64,000 nt of DNA from Cohnella rhizosphaerae (GCF_029525575.1 NZ_JAPDIA010000008.1:248001-312000); one strand, 5' to 3'. Positions 27,312-37,280 are shown, counted from the stretch's first letter. Made by a program: numbers and translations. The notes: a model not told the origin generated them from the sequence alone.

Positions 27312-29153
27312 ATGCAACAAGATCAAATCCGCAATATCGCCATTATCGCGCACGTCGACCACGGGAAAACGACGCTCGTCGACCAGCTTCTGCGCCAATC
27401 AGGCACGTTCCGCGAAAATGAGCAAGTCCAGGATAGAGCGATGGACTCCAACGATCTCGAACGGGAGCGCGGCATTACCATTTTGGCCAAAAACACCGCC
27501 GTTCGTTATAAGGATCACTTGATCAACATCGTCGACACGCCCGGACACGCGGACTTCGGCGGCGAAGTCGAACGGATCATGAAGATGGTCGACGGCGTTC
27601 TGCTCGTCGTCGACGCGTTCGAAGGCTGCATGCCGCAGACGAAGTTCGTGCTCCGCAAGGCGCTCGAGGCGGGCCTGACCCCGATCGTCGTCGTCAACAA
27701 GATCGACCGTCCTGCGGCCCGTCCGGCCGAAGTCATCGACGAAGTGCTCGAGCTGTTCATCGAGCTTGAGGCAAACGACGAGCAGCTCGAATTCCCTGTC
27801 GTCTACGCATCCGGCCTGAACGGCATCGCGAGCCTCGACGCCGGCACGCTCGGCACGACGATGGAGCCGCTGTACGAGACGATCATCGAGAAGATCCCGC
27901 ATCCGACCGAAGATCAGGACGCGCCGTTGCAATTCCTCGTGACGCTGCTCGACTACAACGAATACCTGGGCCGCATTCCGATCGGACGCGTCAACCGCGG
28001 CAAGATCCGCCAGGGACAACCCGTCGCCGTCCTCGACCGCGAAGGCAAGATTCGCCAGGCGCGCATCGAAAAGCTGTTCGGCTTCCAAGGCCTGAAGCGC
28101 GTCGAGATGGAAGAAGCCGCGGCCGGCGACATCATCGCCATCGCCGGCATCAAGGACGTCAACATCGGCGAGACGATCGCCGACCCGGCGAACCCGGAGG
28201 CGCTGCCGGTGCTCAAGATCGACGAGCCGACGCTGCAGATGCGCTTCCTGGTCAACAACAGCCCGTTCGCCGGCCGCGAAGGCAAGCACGTCACTTCGCG
28301 CAAGCTGCGGGAGCGCCTGTTCAAGGAGCTCGAGACGGACGTGGCGCTGCGCGTCGACGAGACCGACAGCCCCGACGCCTTCGTCGTCAGCGGCCGCGGC
28401 GAGCTGCATCTCGGCATTCTGATCGAGAACATGCGCCGCGAAGGCTACGAGCTGCAGGTATCGAAGCCTGAAGTCATCATCCGCGAGATCGACGGCGTCA
28501 AGAGCGAGCCGATCGAGCGCCTGCTGATCGACGTGCCGGAGGAGAGCATGGGCAACGTCATGGAGAGTCTCGGCACCCGCAAGGCGGACATGGTCAACAT
28601 GATCAACAACGGCAACGGCCAGGTTCGTCTGGAGTTCCTGATTCCGGCCCGCGGCCTGATCGGCTACCGGACCAATTTCCTGACGATGACGCGCGGCTAC
28701 GGCGTTATGAACCACGCGTTCGACAGCTACGGGCCGGTCGTCGGCGGCCAGGTCGGCGGCCGTCACCAGGGCGTGCTCGTCGCCAGCGAATCCGGATCGT
28801 CGACGGTATACGGCATGATGGGCGTCGAAGACCGGGGGATCATGTTCGTCGAGCCCGGTACGGATATCTATGAAGGCATGATCGTCGGCGAGCATACCCG
28901 CGACAACGACATCATCGTCAACATTTGCAAGGAAAAGGCGCTGAACAACATCCGTACGGCGAACAAGGAAGAGACGGTCAAGCTGAAGACGCCGCGTCTC
29001 ATGTCGATGGAAGAAGCGCTCGAGTACCTGAACGACGACGAGCTGTGCGAGATCACGCCGAAGTCGATCCGCCTGCGCAAGAAGCTGCTGAACAAGAGCG
29101 AGCGGGACCGCTACGACAAGCAGCGCAAGATGATGGCCGAATCCGGCGTCTGA
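27312..29153 (+). CDS. typA: Ribosome-associated GTPase TypA/BipA
   Basis: The 613-residue translational GTPase binds ribosomes and supports assembly and stress growth. The G motifs are [38 protein letters not shown] and [15 protein letters not shown]-like domains and the BipA-specific C-terminal domain follow. An in-frame extension to 27171 exists, but AAGGAG lies directly before ATG 27312 and the resulting length is exactly the family norm. ylaH follows, as in Bacillus. Confidence 0.97.
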   Translation: MQQDQIRNIAIIAHVDHGKTTLVDQLLRQSGTFRENEQVQDRAMDSNDLERERGITILAKNTAVRYKDHLINIVDTPGHADFGGEVERIMKMVDGVLLVVDAFEGCMPQTKFVLRKALEAGLTPIVVVNKIDRPAARPAEVIDEVLELFIELEANDEQLEFPVVYASGLNGIASLDAGTLGTTMEPLYETIIEKIPHPTEDQDAPLQFLVTLLDYNEYLGRIPIGRVNRGKIRQGQPVAVLDREGKIRQARIEKLFGFQGLKRVEMEEAAAGDIIAIAGIKDVNIGETIADPANPEALPVLKIDEPTLQMRFLVNNSPFAGREGKHVTSRKLRERLFKELETDVALRVDETDSPDAFVVSGRGELHLGILIENMRREGYELQVSKPEVIIREIDGVKSEPIERLLIDVPEESMGNVMESLGTRKADMVNMINNGNGQVRLEFLIPARGLIGYRTNFLTMTRGYGVMNHAFDSYGPVVGGQVGGRHQGVLVASESGSSTVYGMMGVEDRGIMFVEPGTDIYEGMIVGEHTRDNDIIVNICKEKALNNIRTANKEETVKLKTPRLMSMEEALEYLNDDELCEITPKSIRLRKKLLNKSERDRYDKQRKMMAESGV

Positions 29154-29188
29154 TCCGGCCGGCAGCCTAGCAACGAGGAGGGGCACCA

Positions 29189-29494
29189 GTGCAAACGTGG
29201 TTTCATGATCACCCCATCGTTTCGTACCTGCTGATCTTGGCTTTTACGATCTATATCTTCAACGCCGTCTTCAGGATGGGCAAGCTGCCGATTCTGAAGG
29301 AGATCATCGTGCATATCATCATGGCGATCGGTTGCCTCGTGCTCCTCCTGCTCCAGCTCGACAAGCTGCCGATCATTCAGTGCATGTCGGTCGCCGTCGT
29401 CATGATGCTGATGCTTCGCGGCCGCCAGATGTACGACAAATGGCGGGCCAAGCGGGGCGGCGCCGAAGCGGCCGTCAAGCGGACGGAATCCTAG
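29189..29494 (+). CDS. ylaH: YlaH-like membrane protein
   Basis: The 101-residue protein has three hydrophobic segments (YLLILAFTIYIFNAVF, IIVHIIMAIGCLVLLLL, MSVAVVMMLML) and a basic tail. It matches the YlaH family, whose function is unknown, and keeps the typA-ylaH order. GTG 29189 follows GAGGAGGGG. A strong terminator closes the typA-ylaH operon. Confidence 0.85.
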   Translation: MQTWFHDHPIVSYLLILAFTIYIFNAVFRMGKLPILKEIIVHIIMAIGCLVLLLLQLDKLPIIQCMSVAVVMMLMLRGRQMYDKWRAKRGGAEAAVKRTES

Positions 29495-29511
29495 AATCGA
29501 ATGCAGCTTGC

Positions 29512-29557
29512 GGCGAACCCCGGGAGAGCCCGCGCTCTTCAGGGATTCGCCTTTTTT
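29512..29557 (+). terminator. Terminator of typA-ylaH
   Basis: GGCGAA/TTCGCC, CCC/GGG and GGAGAGC/GCTCTTC form one long interrupted stem, followed by TTTTTT. Confidence 0.88.
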
Positions 29558-29579
29558 AATTCACGGAAGAGGTGAAGCG

Positions 29580-30659
29580 ATGAGTTCCAACACGCCGCTG
29601 CCGCCGCGCCGCAGTTCTGGCGCCGCGAACGCAACTGTCAGGACGAGTCCTCCGAAAAAGAAAAAAAAGAAATGGCCGCGCGTTCTTTTTACCTTGATCC
29701 TGCTTGTCATTCTAGGCCTGGGCGCTTATGCATACTCCTTATGGAGACAGGTGGACGGCGCGCTGGACGACGCTTCCTCCGGCGCGGCGACGCAGACCGT
29801 ACCGGAAGGCGAAAAGGCGCAGGTCAAACCGATCTCGCTTTTGCTGCTCGGCATGGATTACCGCCCCAAGATCGGCGGCATGAATACGGACGTCGTCATG
29901 GTGGCGGCCTTCAATCCGAAGTCGAATACGGCGACGGTCGTGACGATTCCGCGGGATTCGGATCTGGAGCTCGATGGTTATTCGACGCAGAAAATCAATG
30001 CCTTTTATGCCAGGTTCCATAAAAAGAGCGACGCCAAAGGCGATGCGGCCGACGCCTACGCCCGCGACGAAATGAAGCAGATGCTCGGCAAATTTTTCGA
30101 TATCGACATCAAGTACGCTTCCGTTCTAAACTTCCAGGGCTTCATTGACGTCGTCGACAAGCTAGGCGGCGTAAAGGTTACCGTAGACAAGGACATGCGT
30201 TACGTGGACAACGCGGACGGGACCAACATCGATCTGAAGGCCGGAGAACAGACGCTGAAGGGCGAGGACGCGCTTGGCTTCGTGCGTTACCGCAAGTCCA
30301 ACCGCGGCACGGCGGCCTCAAGCGACTTCGAGCGCAACGAGCGCCAGAGCCAAGTGCTTGGCGCCATCGTCGACAAGATGAAGTCGTTCGGCGGCTTGAC
30401 CAAGCTGGGCGGCGTCATCGACGTTGCCGGCAAAAATCTTGTGACGGATATTCCGAAAGCGCAGATCACGAACATGTTAAAAACATATTATGATATCAAT
30501 CGCGAGGACATCCGGTTCATTCCGCTCACCGGCGTCTGGAAGAGCCCTTACGTTTATCTGGACAACGATTCGGTGGCGGAGGCCAAGGCCGCGCTTGCCG
30601 AAGAGATGTCGCCCGAAGGCCGCACCGCGGCCGCGGCGACGGACGGCGAAGCGAAGTAA
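29580..30659 (+). CDS. LytR-CpsA-Psr (LCP) family transferase
   Basis: The 359-residue type II membrane protein has a basic cytosolic tail (PPKKKKKKWPR), one helix (VLFTLILLVILGLGAYAYSL) and an extracellular LCP domain. LCP enzymes attach teichoic acids or other glycopolymers to peptidoglycan. Conserved residues appear in LLLLGMDYRPKIGGMNTDVV, TIPRDSDLEL, and the arginine motif LGFVRYRKSNR with DFERNERQSQVL. ATG 29580 follows GAGGTG. The terminator upstream suggests its own promoter. Which polymer it transfers cannot be told. Confidence 0.9.
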   Translation: MSSNTPLPPRRSSGAANATVRTSPPKKKKKKWPRVLFTLILLVILGLGAYAYSLWRQVDGALDDASSGAATQTVPEGEKAQVKPISLLLLGMDYRPKIGGMNTDVVMVAAFNPKSNTATVVTIPRDSDLELDGYSTQKINAFYARFHKKSDAKGDAADAYARDEMKQMLGKFFDIDIKYASVLNFQGFIDVVDKLGGVKVTVDKDMRYVDNADGTNIDLKAGEQTLKGEDALGFVRYRKSNRGTAASSDFERNERQSQVLGAIVDKMKSFGGLTKLGGVIDVAGKNLVTDIPKAQITNMLKTYYDINREDIRFIPLTGVWKSPYVYLDNDSVAEAKAALAEEMSPEGRTAAAATDGEAK

Positions 30660-30713
30660 CCGGATGCGAAGCAGCCGGGTACGACCGGGCCGCGCAGCGC
30701 GGGCGGGTATCGC

Positions 30714-30743
30714 TTGGCCTCCCGGCAAAGGCTGTGCTATACT
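30714..30743 (+). promoter_or_regulatory. Promoter of an orphan transcription unit
   Basis: TTGGCC (30714-30719), 18-bp spacer, TATACT (30738-30743). No recognised gene follows on this strand before the hairpin at 30979. Confidence 0.5.
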
Positions 30744-30978
30744 GAAATCAAACGTTATTCCAATGCATAGTGCCATGACCTTTGAACACGGTGACGAGGG
30801 AGTGTTGCGGATGGCAGGAAGAGACCGGAGAGAGAGCGGATCGTGCGATTGCGTTCGGGGGCCGTCCTTGCGGAACGGCAGGCTTGTCCCGGCCCTTTCT
30901 TGCGGCGCAGGGTCGTCTTCGCGCCTTCTGTCTTCGCTGCCTGCGCGACGCCTTGCGGAATCGATATGCGGTATGGAC
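30744..30978 (+). other. Possible small RNA or unrecognised small gene
   Basis: About 235 nt lie between a promoter-like sequence and a 12-bp terminator-like hairpin. All three plus frames are open for 60 or more codons, but none has a good ribosome binding site or a motif I recognise. In Bacillus the small zinc-ribbon gene ylaI lies at this place, but I cannot find its CxxC pattern. The internal GGGCCG/CGGCCC pairing around 30857-30900 would give a structured RNA. Non-coding or a damaged small gene are both possible. Confidence 0.35.
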
Positions 30979-31007
30979 AAGAACCCAGTGACTTCACTGG
31001 GTTCTTT
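30979..31007. terminator. Hairpin between the orphan unit and ylaJ
   Basis: AAGAACCCAGTG (30979-30990) pairs perfectly with CACTGGGTTCTT (30995-31006). The convergent ylaJ gene ends at 30994, so its final codons lie inside the hairpin. T-content is low on both sides, so strength is uncertain. Confidence 0.65.
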
Positions 31008-31599
31008 GCGTATTTGCGGACGTATTCGCCGGCGCCTTGGCGGCCGGTCCGTTGCCGTCCGGCGAGGCCGGAGGCACGATGCTGCGCGGTACTTGGGGTA
31101 CGAGCCGGCCCACGATGTCCGCCATTTCCTCGGCGAAGCCCGCGATCGGCCGGCCTCGCTTCGCATCGGCGCGGATCTCGCGAATCCGCTGCGCCATATC
31201 CATATCAGCCGTCACGAGCGCGTCGATGCCGTACGGATCCTTGCGGAACGCTTCGGCGACCGCATACTTGGTCGTCCCGACGCGCGAGCGTTCCATCTTC
31301 GGGTCGACGTCGATGCCGACGACGGCGTACTTGCCGAAGATGACGCAGTTGGCGTGGCGAACGCCTTGGACGCCTTCGGCCAGCTGCTCGAGATGACTGG
31401 CAACGGCCTTGGCGTTCGGCCGGACCGCGACGCTGCCGTCGCGTGCGGACACATCGCCGCCCGGCGCGCTGCGGACGTGCAGACGGTCTTCGCCTGGGCC
31501 TGCGGGAGCGGCGTTCCGATTGCCGCAACCGGCGGCAGACAGCAGGGCCGAAGCCAGCAGCAAGAGCAATCCGGCTTTGACCGGCTTGCGAACGTACAT
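30994..31599 (-). CDS. ylaJ: YhcN/YlaJ family sporulation lipoprotein
   Basis: The lipoprotein of about 201 residues has a signal peptide (AGLLLLLASALL) ending in the lipobox SAAGC. The mature part matches the YhcN/YlaJ family of spore membrane lipoproteins (CVIFGKYAVVGIDVD and YGIDALVTADMDMAQRI). The start is uncertain: ATG 31599 or ATG 31614. Homologues in Bacillus lie between ylaI and phoH on the same strand; here the gene is inverted relative to both neighbours. Confidence 0.85.
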   Translation of the reverse strand: MYVRKPVKAGLLLLLASALLSAAGCGNRNAAPAGPGEDRLHVRSAPGGDVSARDGSVAVRPNAKAVASHLEQLAEGVQGVRHANCVIFGKYAVVGIDVDPKMERSRVGTTKYAVAEAFRKDPYGIDALVTADMDMAQRIREIRADAKRGRPIAGFAEEMADIVGRLVPQVPRSIVPPASPDGNGPAAKAPANTSANTQRTQ

Positions 31600-31760
31600 G
31601 CGGGAGATCACCATCCTCGTCGGGTATTCATTCTTGTAAGGGGGGGATGTCCGAAGTCTCTGATCAGGCTTCAACCAAGCTCCACCTGGCACTATGATTC
31701 CCTGTCCCATGCGCCGGTATGTAACTACGACACAATCCGTCTCAACCGGGAGGAACCGCC

Positions 31761-33097
31761 GTGAAAAAAATTTACGTGCTCGATACGAACGTGCTGCTCC
31801 ATGATCCGCTCGCTTTGTTTGCCTTCGGCGCGAACGAGGTCGTCATTCCTTCGGTCGTGCTCGAGGAGATCGACTCCAAGAAGAGGCTGGCCGACGAGAT
31901 CGGGCGCAACGCCCGGTTCGTATCCAGGGAGCTCGACCGCATGCGGGAGATCGGGCATTTGCACAACGGGGTTGCTCTTGAAAACGGCGGCGTGCTGAAG
32001 GTGGAAATGAATCATCGCCGCTTCGTACGGGTGCAGGAGCAGTTCGGGGAAATGACTAACGACAACCGCATCCTGGCGGTCGCGCTGAACTATCATCTCG
32101 AGGAGCAGGAGCAGCCCGAATCCGCCCGCCCCGTCATCCTCGTGAGCAAGGACGTGCTCGTTCGCGTCAAGGCGGACGTGCTGGGCGTCACGGCCGAGGA
32201 CTACCTGTCGGACCGGATCGCCGAAGGCACCGACCACTATACGGGACAGGTCACGCTGCACGTTCATCCGGCGCAGATCGATGAATTTTATACGTATCGT
32301 TTCTTGAGCATCAACCAAATGGGACTCAAGCAAAAGCTCCATCCGAACGAATTCGTCATCCTTCGCGACGAGCTCGGGACGTCGAAGTCGGCGCTTCTGA
32401 AGGTGAGCCAGGACGGTGCGAGGCTCGAGCCGCTGCATCTGTCCAACGAGCCCGTATGGGGCATTACCGCCCGCAACGCGCAGCAGCGCATGGCGCTCGA
32501 ACTGCTGCTGAACGACGATATTCCGCTCGTCACGCTGACGGGGAGGGCGGGAACGGGCAAGACGCTCATTACGCTGGCCGCGGGCCTCATGAAGGTCGAG
32601 GACGAGCACAAGTACAAAAAGCTGCTCATCGCCCGTCCGGTTGTGCCGATGGGGAAGGATATCGGTTATTTGCCCGGGGAGAAGGAAGAGAAGCTGCGGC
32701 CTTGGATGCAGCCGATCTACGACAATCTGGAGTTTTTGTTCGATACGAAAAAAATCGGGGGGACCTGGACAAAATCTTGATGGGTCTCGGCAGCATTCAA
32801 GTCGAGGCGCTTACCTACATTCGCGGACGTTCGATACCCGGTCAGCTGATCATCATCGACGAAGCGCAGAATCTGAGCAAGCACGAGGTAAAAACGATCG
32901 TCTCCCGCGTCGGCGAGCACAGCAAGATCGTGCTGCTGGGCGATCCGGAGCAGATCGACCATCCTTACCTGGACGCGCAGAGCAACGGCCTCACCTATTT
33001 GGTGGAGAGCTTCAAGGCGGAGGGCATCAGCGGGCATGTCACGCTTGAAAAGGGAGAGCGGTCCAAGCTCGCCCAGCTGGCCGCAGAGAAACTTTGA
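31761..33097 (+). CDS. phoH: PhoH-like ATPase with PIN domain (YlaK type)
   Basis: The protein of about 444 residues combines an N-terminal PIN ribonuclease-like domain (IYVLDTNVLLHDPLALFAFG, then VVLEEIDSKKRLADEIGRNA) with a C-terminal PhoH helicase-like ATPase (Walker A LTGRAGTGKTLITLAAG, Walker B QLIIIDEAQNLSKHEV). The fusion suggests an RNA-processing role. GTG 31761 follows GGGAGG. The G6 run at 32757-32762 breaks the frame. Four G (or seven) restores the segment before KILMGLGSIQVEALTYIRG. Four G also gives the same spacing as Bacillus YlaK. Confidence 0.9.
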
Positions 33098-33123
33098 CGG
33101 AATTGGCTTGTCGGCATCGCAAG

Positions 33124-33155
33124 GCGGGCCGAACGCGCATGCGCGTTCGGCCCGC
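33124..33155. terminator. 32-bp perfect palindrome after phoH
   Basis: GCGGGCCGAACGCGCA and its exact reverse complement form a 32-bp perfect palindrome centred on GCATGC. It lies 26 bp after the phoH stop with only TTCAT following. It probably acts as a terminator or 3'-end stabiliser. Confidence 0.6.
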
Positions 33156-33325
33156 TTCATGTCCGAGCGAGGTCGGAATATGGCGGAGTAGGCGGCGGAA
33201 CGGCGGTTTAGATCCGCTTCGCGCGTAAAGCGTTTGCATGAAAAAGGCGACAAGCCGTCCCAATCCTGCTATCATGGTAAAAACGAATGTCGCCCGCGGC
33301 AGCGGGCGGAGGAAGGTGCTTAACC

Positions 33326-34634
33326 GTGACGCGCCGGAAGTATGTCGTCGTGCTTATGCTGCTCATGCTGGCGGTTCTGTTGACCGCGCCCTGGGCTTCG
33401 GCGCCCAAGCCGGACCTTGCGCCGGACGCCGCGCCCGAAGGTCAGGAGGCGACCTTGGAGGCGCCCGTATTCGCCGAGCAGCGTGCGGAACTGACCGTCA
33501 AGATCATGCAGGACGAAGCAACGTTTCGACTGCTCGAACGTCAGTCGGAAGTCTTCGAGCGCAGCCATCCCGACATACGCGTCCATCTGGAGCGGGGCGA
33601 TGCGGCCGACGCGTCGAGCGTGCCCGACGACTGGCAAGAGCGGACGGGAAGCGCCGACGTCGCGCTGGTGCCGAGTTTATGGGTGAAGCGAATGGCCGTT
33701 TCCGGCATCCTGCTGCCGGCTGACTCGGCGTTCGAAGGCGACGCGTTGTCCGAGCAATTCGAAGCGATCGCCGCGCCGCTCAAATGGAATGGCTTTATGT
33801 GGGGGGTTCCGCATCATCTGGACCCTTACGTCGTCGTATGGAATCGCGCCCGCCTGTCCGCGGCCGCGCGCCAGGACGGCAGCGCTTTGACGCTGCCGCT
33901 CGGGACCGAGGACTGGTCGACGCTCGGCGCGTCGATGGCAAGCGAAGGGAGCCGGCCCTGGCTCGCCATCGACGAGCGAGATCCGGCGGCGCTTCTCACT
34001 TGGCTGGGCGCGGCGACCGGGCTAAGGCCGGATCTGCTGCTGGGGGATTCGCAGGGCACGTGGGGGACGGGGTCTTCCGCGGCTATGCTTAACACGCTGC
34101 GCGGCTCCGTCAGCTTGCGTGCGCCGGACGACAGCGCCGCGTTCTGGCAAGCGATGGCCGCCGGGCAATATGCGGCCGCCGTCGCGCCGCTGTCGGTCGC
34201 GGAAGCCGGCATCGCGAGCTTGGCGCCCGCATCGGCCGCGGGGCTGTCCATCGACCGCAGCGGCTGGGACAAAGCCTACGTATTCGACGGCGGCGCTTCA
34301 TTCGTCATCGGCGCAGGCACGCAGCGCGAGAGCGCGGCAAAAAACTGGATCGCGGCGATGACCGAAGCCAAGCTGCAGCTCGACAATTATGACGCGACGG
34401 GTTTTTTTGCCCGTTTACCGTTCCGCTTATGACGATCGGCAAGCGATGCCGAAGCTGACGGACAGAGGCCCGCAGCAGTTCCCGAACTGGGCGCCCGAGG
34501 TCGGCCCCGATTGGCCGCTCCTGATGAAGAAGCTCGGTCTTTTCTGGACGGACTGGCGGCAGGGCAGGCTCGCGCTTGCCGACTGGCCGGCGAGATGGAA
34601 CGGATTACTTGCCGATCTTCAGCTTCACGATTAG
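33326..34634 (+). CDS. Extracellular solute-binding-like protein
   Basis: The exported protein of about 435 residues has a signal sequence (VVVLMLLMLAVLLTAPWASA) without a lipobox cysteine. Its fold resembles family 1 solute-binding proteins (ERSHPDIRVHLERG, then MWGVPHHLDPYVVVWNRARL). No transporter genes are nearby, so a receptor or envelope role is equally possible. GTG 33326 follows GGAGGAAGG. A T7 run at 34402-34408 breaks the frame; six T restores ATGFLPVYRSAYDDRQ and a C-terminus ending LLADLQLHD. The corrected 3' end overlaps the convergent gene by 30 bp. Confidence 0.7.
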
Positions 34635-35696
34635 TTTGCCGTCCTCGAGAGACACGCTGTCCGCTTTCAAGTAAGCCATCATCTGCTGCGGATAAAATCC
34701 AAGGTCGAAGTCGCGCACCAGATCGTCGCGGGTCGTGTCGGGCAGCGTCAGCCCGTTAAAAACGAGCGAGCCCATATGGAACATAATGGCGTTTTTCGGC
34801 TCGTTTTCAACCGTATAAGTGCCTGTGACGGCCACCTCCAGCGCGCCGCTTTTTCCATGCAGAGATACAAGATTCGGCTTGAACGCAACGGTAAAGTCCT
34901 TCAGAAGCTCGCTTTGCCCGCGTAAAAATTCGTTCAGCTGGGCGTCGGTCAAAGTGAGCGTCGTCGACAAACCTTTCGTTTTTAGCGCTTCCGGATGGTC
35001 CTTCATCCATTCGGGCAGCTTGTTCATCGCTTTGGCCAGCGCGCTGAAGTGACGCCGCACCTCGTACAATCCCGCGGACTTCCAGTAAGCCTGCATCTCC
35101 TCCAGCTGCTTTTGCGCCAACGCGGGGTTTTCGCTGCCGTCGATGGCACTTTGAATTTCGGATTGCAGCGCAGCGACCCGTTCGCGCTGGCTTGCGAGCT
35201 CGGCGGCGACGCGGGACAATTCGTCCTTGTCCTTCTTCAGCTTGTCTTGACCCTTTCTGATTTCTTCGTATTCCCGGTTGAAGTCGGCCAGCGTGCGCCG
35301 GTCGGACTCGAATATCGTATCCATCAAGTCCCAGCTTCTGAGCAGTCCGGCGAGCGATTTGAAGTTGACGAGCATTCCCAGCATCGCTTCCTTCCGCCCC
35401 ATATAGTAGGCTCGCAGCACGCGGCCCGCTTTTTCGCGCTGCGCCGCGATGGCGACCTGGCGCTCCGCGAGCTTCGTTTCGTTTTGCGCGATCGTTCGTT
35501 CGGTATCTTCCCGGAGACCCGAGATCCGTTCGATCTCTCGGTCGATCTCAACGACGCTGAGTCCTTTCTCGAGCAGCTGACGGGTCGTCTCGGAGAGCGG
35601 CTCCGCGTACGCCGGAGGCGGCGTCGGCACGAATTTGCCGGGTATCAGCATCGCGAGAAAGACGACGGCGGCGGCAAACAGCGCTAATCTCCGCAT
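34605..35696 (-). CDS. Secreted coiled-coil protein of unknown function
   Basis: The 363-residue protein has a signal peptide (ALFAAAVVFLAMLIPGKF, then AYAEP). A long coiled coil follows, from about residue 50 to 200 (KLAERQVAIAAQREKAGR, DKLKKDKDELSRVAAELASQ). The C-terminal part is beta-rich (LVSLHGKSGALEVAVTGTYT). The N-terminal layout resembles the coiled-coil regulators of cell wall hydrolases (EnvC/PcsB-like), but no catalytic domain follows. GGAGGG precedes ATG 35696. I cannot assign a function. Confidence 0.75.
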   Translation of the reverse strand: MRRLALFAAAVVFLAMLIPGKFVPTPPPAYAEPLSETTRQLLEKGLSVVEIDREIERISGLREDTERTIAQNETKLAERQVAIAAQREKAGRVLRAYYMGRKEAMLGMLVNFKSLAGLLRSWDLMDTIFESDRRTLADFNREYEEIRKGQDKLKKDKDELSRVAAELASQRERVAALQSEIQSAIDGSENPALAQKQLEEMQAYWKSAGLYEVRRHFSALAKAMNKLPEWMKDHPEALKTKGLSTTLTLTDAQLNEFLRGQSELLKDFTVAFKPNLVSLHGKSGALEVAVTGTYTVENEPKNAIMFHMGSLVFNGLTLPDTTRDDLVRDFDLGFYPQQMMAYLKADSVSLEDGKLIVKLKIGK

Positions 35697-35848
35697 CGGG
35701 CCCTCCTTTCTCTCTGGCAGCGGGTGCGGCGGCGGTCAAGCCTATGCAGTCCAGCTTATGCGTTTCTACCTCATTATAGACGAAAGAGCCCCTCGCGAGA
35801 GAGGGGCGAACGGGAAGAAGCCCGATCGTGCGCCCGTATTCGTTAACG

Positions 35849-35886
35849 AAAAAAATAAGAAGGCCGGAGCGGTTAGCTCCGGCCTT
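35849..35886 (-). terminator. Terminator of yqgY
   Basis: AAGGCCGGAGC/GCTCCGGCCTT (35860-35886) is a perfect 11-bp stem. On the minus strand it is followed by CTTATTTTTTTCG. Confidence 0.88.
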
Positions 35887-35901
35887 CAGGCGCGCCTTGA
35901 A

Positions 35902-36138
35902 TTATGCCGGCAAGCCCATCTCGAATACGGACCAGTAGGTAAAGCCGAGGAACGCGATGATCATATAGCCCCAGAACATGAAGACGTATGTGCGCTCCGT
36001 GAACTTCAGGTAACCGAGCAAGAAGAAGGCGGCCGTCTGGATAAAGAACAGAAGCGCCATTTCATACATATCGCCAGCAAACGACATGAGCGCGATCGCG
36101 AGCGTCCAGAAACCGAGCATCCGGAACATGCGTGCCAT
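35902..36138 (-). CDS. yqgY: DUF2626 family membrane protein YqgY
   Basis: The 78-residue protein with two or three transmembrane segments (MLGFWTLAIALMSFAGDMYE, ALLFFIQTAAFFLLGYLKF, FMFWGYMIIAFLGFTYW) matches the DUF2626 family, typified by Bacillus subtilis YqgY. Function unknown. The start at 36138 has a GGGGG site upstream and the gene has its own terminator. Confidence 0.88.
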   Translation of the reverse strand: MARMFRMLGFWTLAIALMSFAGDMYEMALLFFIQTAAFFLLGYLKFTERTYVFMFWGYMIIAFLGFTYWSVFEMGLPA

Positions 36139-36448
36139 GGTAATCCCCCCTTCAGCGTTTCGCTAACCATTTTTCTACAGCATATTATACCCACGGTTCG
36201 GGGGGCGGTGTAAACGGTGATTCGTGACGAAATGGCAAACTTTTCGTCCAAGCCTAGTATGCCTTCCCGGCGAGACGCTATTCGCTTCGTCTCCCGCAAG
36301 TTTTCTTCGCTCGAAAACGATAGGTATACGACGTTCAAAAATGGATATACCTAGAAGTATCCGATAGATTCTATGATTTCTATCACGGGCATACAGATAA
36401 AAAAAAGAAAGCAAGTTATGCGAGCGATCGAGGAGGGGAATAGACCGC
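36139..36448. promoter_or_regulatory. Divergent intergenic region yqgY-rsfA with inverted repeat
   Basis: The 310-bp region between two divergent genes is AT-richer than its surroundings. It contains an inverted repeat TAGGTATA (36321-36328)/TATACCTA (36346-36353) with a 17-bp spacer, possibly an operator or part of a promoter. I cannot assign -35/-10 elements with confidence on either strand, and no open frame is credible. Confidence 0.35.
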
Positions 36449-37099
36449 ATGGCGGCTATTAGACAAGATGCATGGAGCGCGGATGACGATCTGATTTTGG
36501 CGGAGATTACGCTTCGCCACATACGGGAGGGGAGCACGCAGCTCGCCGCGTTCGAGGAGGTCGGGCAGCGGATCGCAAGGACCGCCGCGGCCTGCGGATT
36601 CCGTTGGAACAGCTGCGTACGCAAGCGTTACGACGATGCGATCAGCATTTCGAAGCAGCAGCGGCAAAAGCGCAATTATCTCAAAAAGCAGGGCGTCGTG
36701 GCGTTGCCGACCGACGAACGGGCTTCGGCATCCGCGGAGGAGGAAGGCGCGGGCAAAGGCGAGCTGGTCGGCGCCGATGCGCTCAGCCTCGAAGCGGTCA
36801 TCCGGTATTTGAAGCAATGGAAGGGTTCCGTTCAGGAGCTAGGCAAACAGGTGAAGCAGCTCGAAAAGGAATTGAGAGAAAAGGACGAACAGCTTCGTTC
36901 GCTCCGGGAAGTCAACGACCGTCTGTCGAAGCAGGCAGACGCGGCGCAGACGGATTATCAAGTCGTCAACGACGATTATAAGGCGCTGATCCGGATTATG
37001 GATCGGGCGCGCAGGCTGGCGATTTTGTCCGAGGAATCGGAGGAAGAAAAAGCGAGATTCAAGATGGATGCCAACGGCAACTTGGAGCGAATCGAATAG
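36449..37099 (+). CDS. rsfA: RsfA-family prespore transcription factor
   Basis: The 216-residue regulator has an N-terminal Myb/SANT-like DNA-binding domain ([20 protein letters not shown], then [18 protein letters not shown]). A coiled coil follows, from about residue 125 to 180 ([20 protein letters not shown]). RsfA of Bacillus subtilis is a prespore (sigma-F) regulator that modifies the sigma-F regulon. GAGGAGGGG precedes ATG 36449. A terminator follows within 60 bp, so it is monocistronic. Confidence 0.88.
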   Translation: MAAIRQDAWSADDDLILAEITLRHIREGSTQLAAFEEVGQRIARTAAACGFRWNSCVRKRYDDAISISKQQRQKRNYLKKQGVVALPTDERASASAEEEGAGKGELVGADALSLEAVIRYLKQWKGSVQELGKQVKQLEKELREKDEQLRSLREVNDRLSKQADAAQTDYQVVNDDYKALIRIMDRARRLAILSEESEEEKARFKMDANGNLERIE

Positions 37100-37120
37100 C
37101 CTGCGGCGTAACTTTTTTGG

Positions 37121-37159
37121 AATGCCGTTCCCGCGCAAGCGCGTCGGGGACGGCATTTT
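37121..37159 (+). terminator. Terminator of rsfA
   Basis: AATGCCGTTCCC pairs with GGGGACGGCATT, ending in TTTT. Confidence 0.8.
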
Positions 37160-37280
37160 CGCGTTCGGCGGCGCAATCCGCCGTTGTGCGGACGGTTGAG
37201 ACGCGGTATGGTATTTACTGGGCATCGGGCGGATTGAACGGGAAGAGAAGTTTAACTTTATGAACGAAGGAGGAAGCGCG

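Noticed and set aside
27399-29186. Minus-strand open frame of about 595 codons opposite typA
   Set aside because: Mirror frame of a certain gene with skewed composition (Val/Asp/Leu/Arg) and no ribosome binding site.
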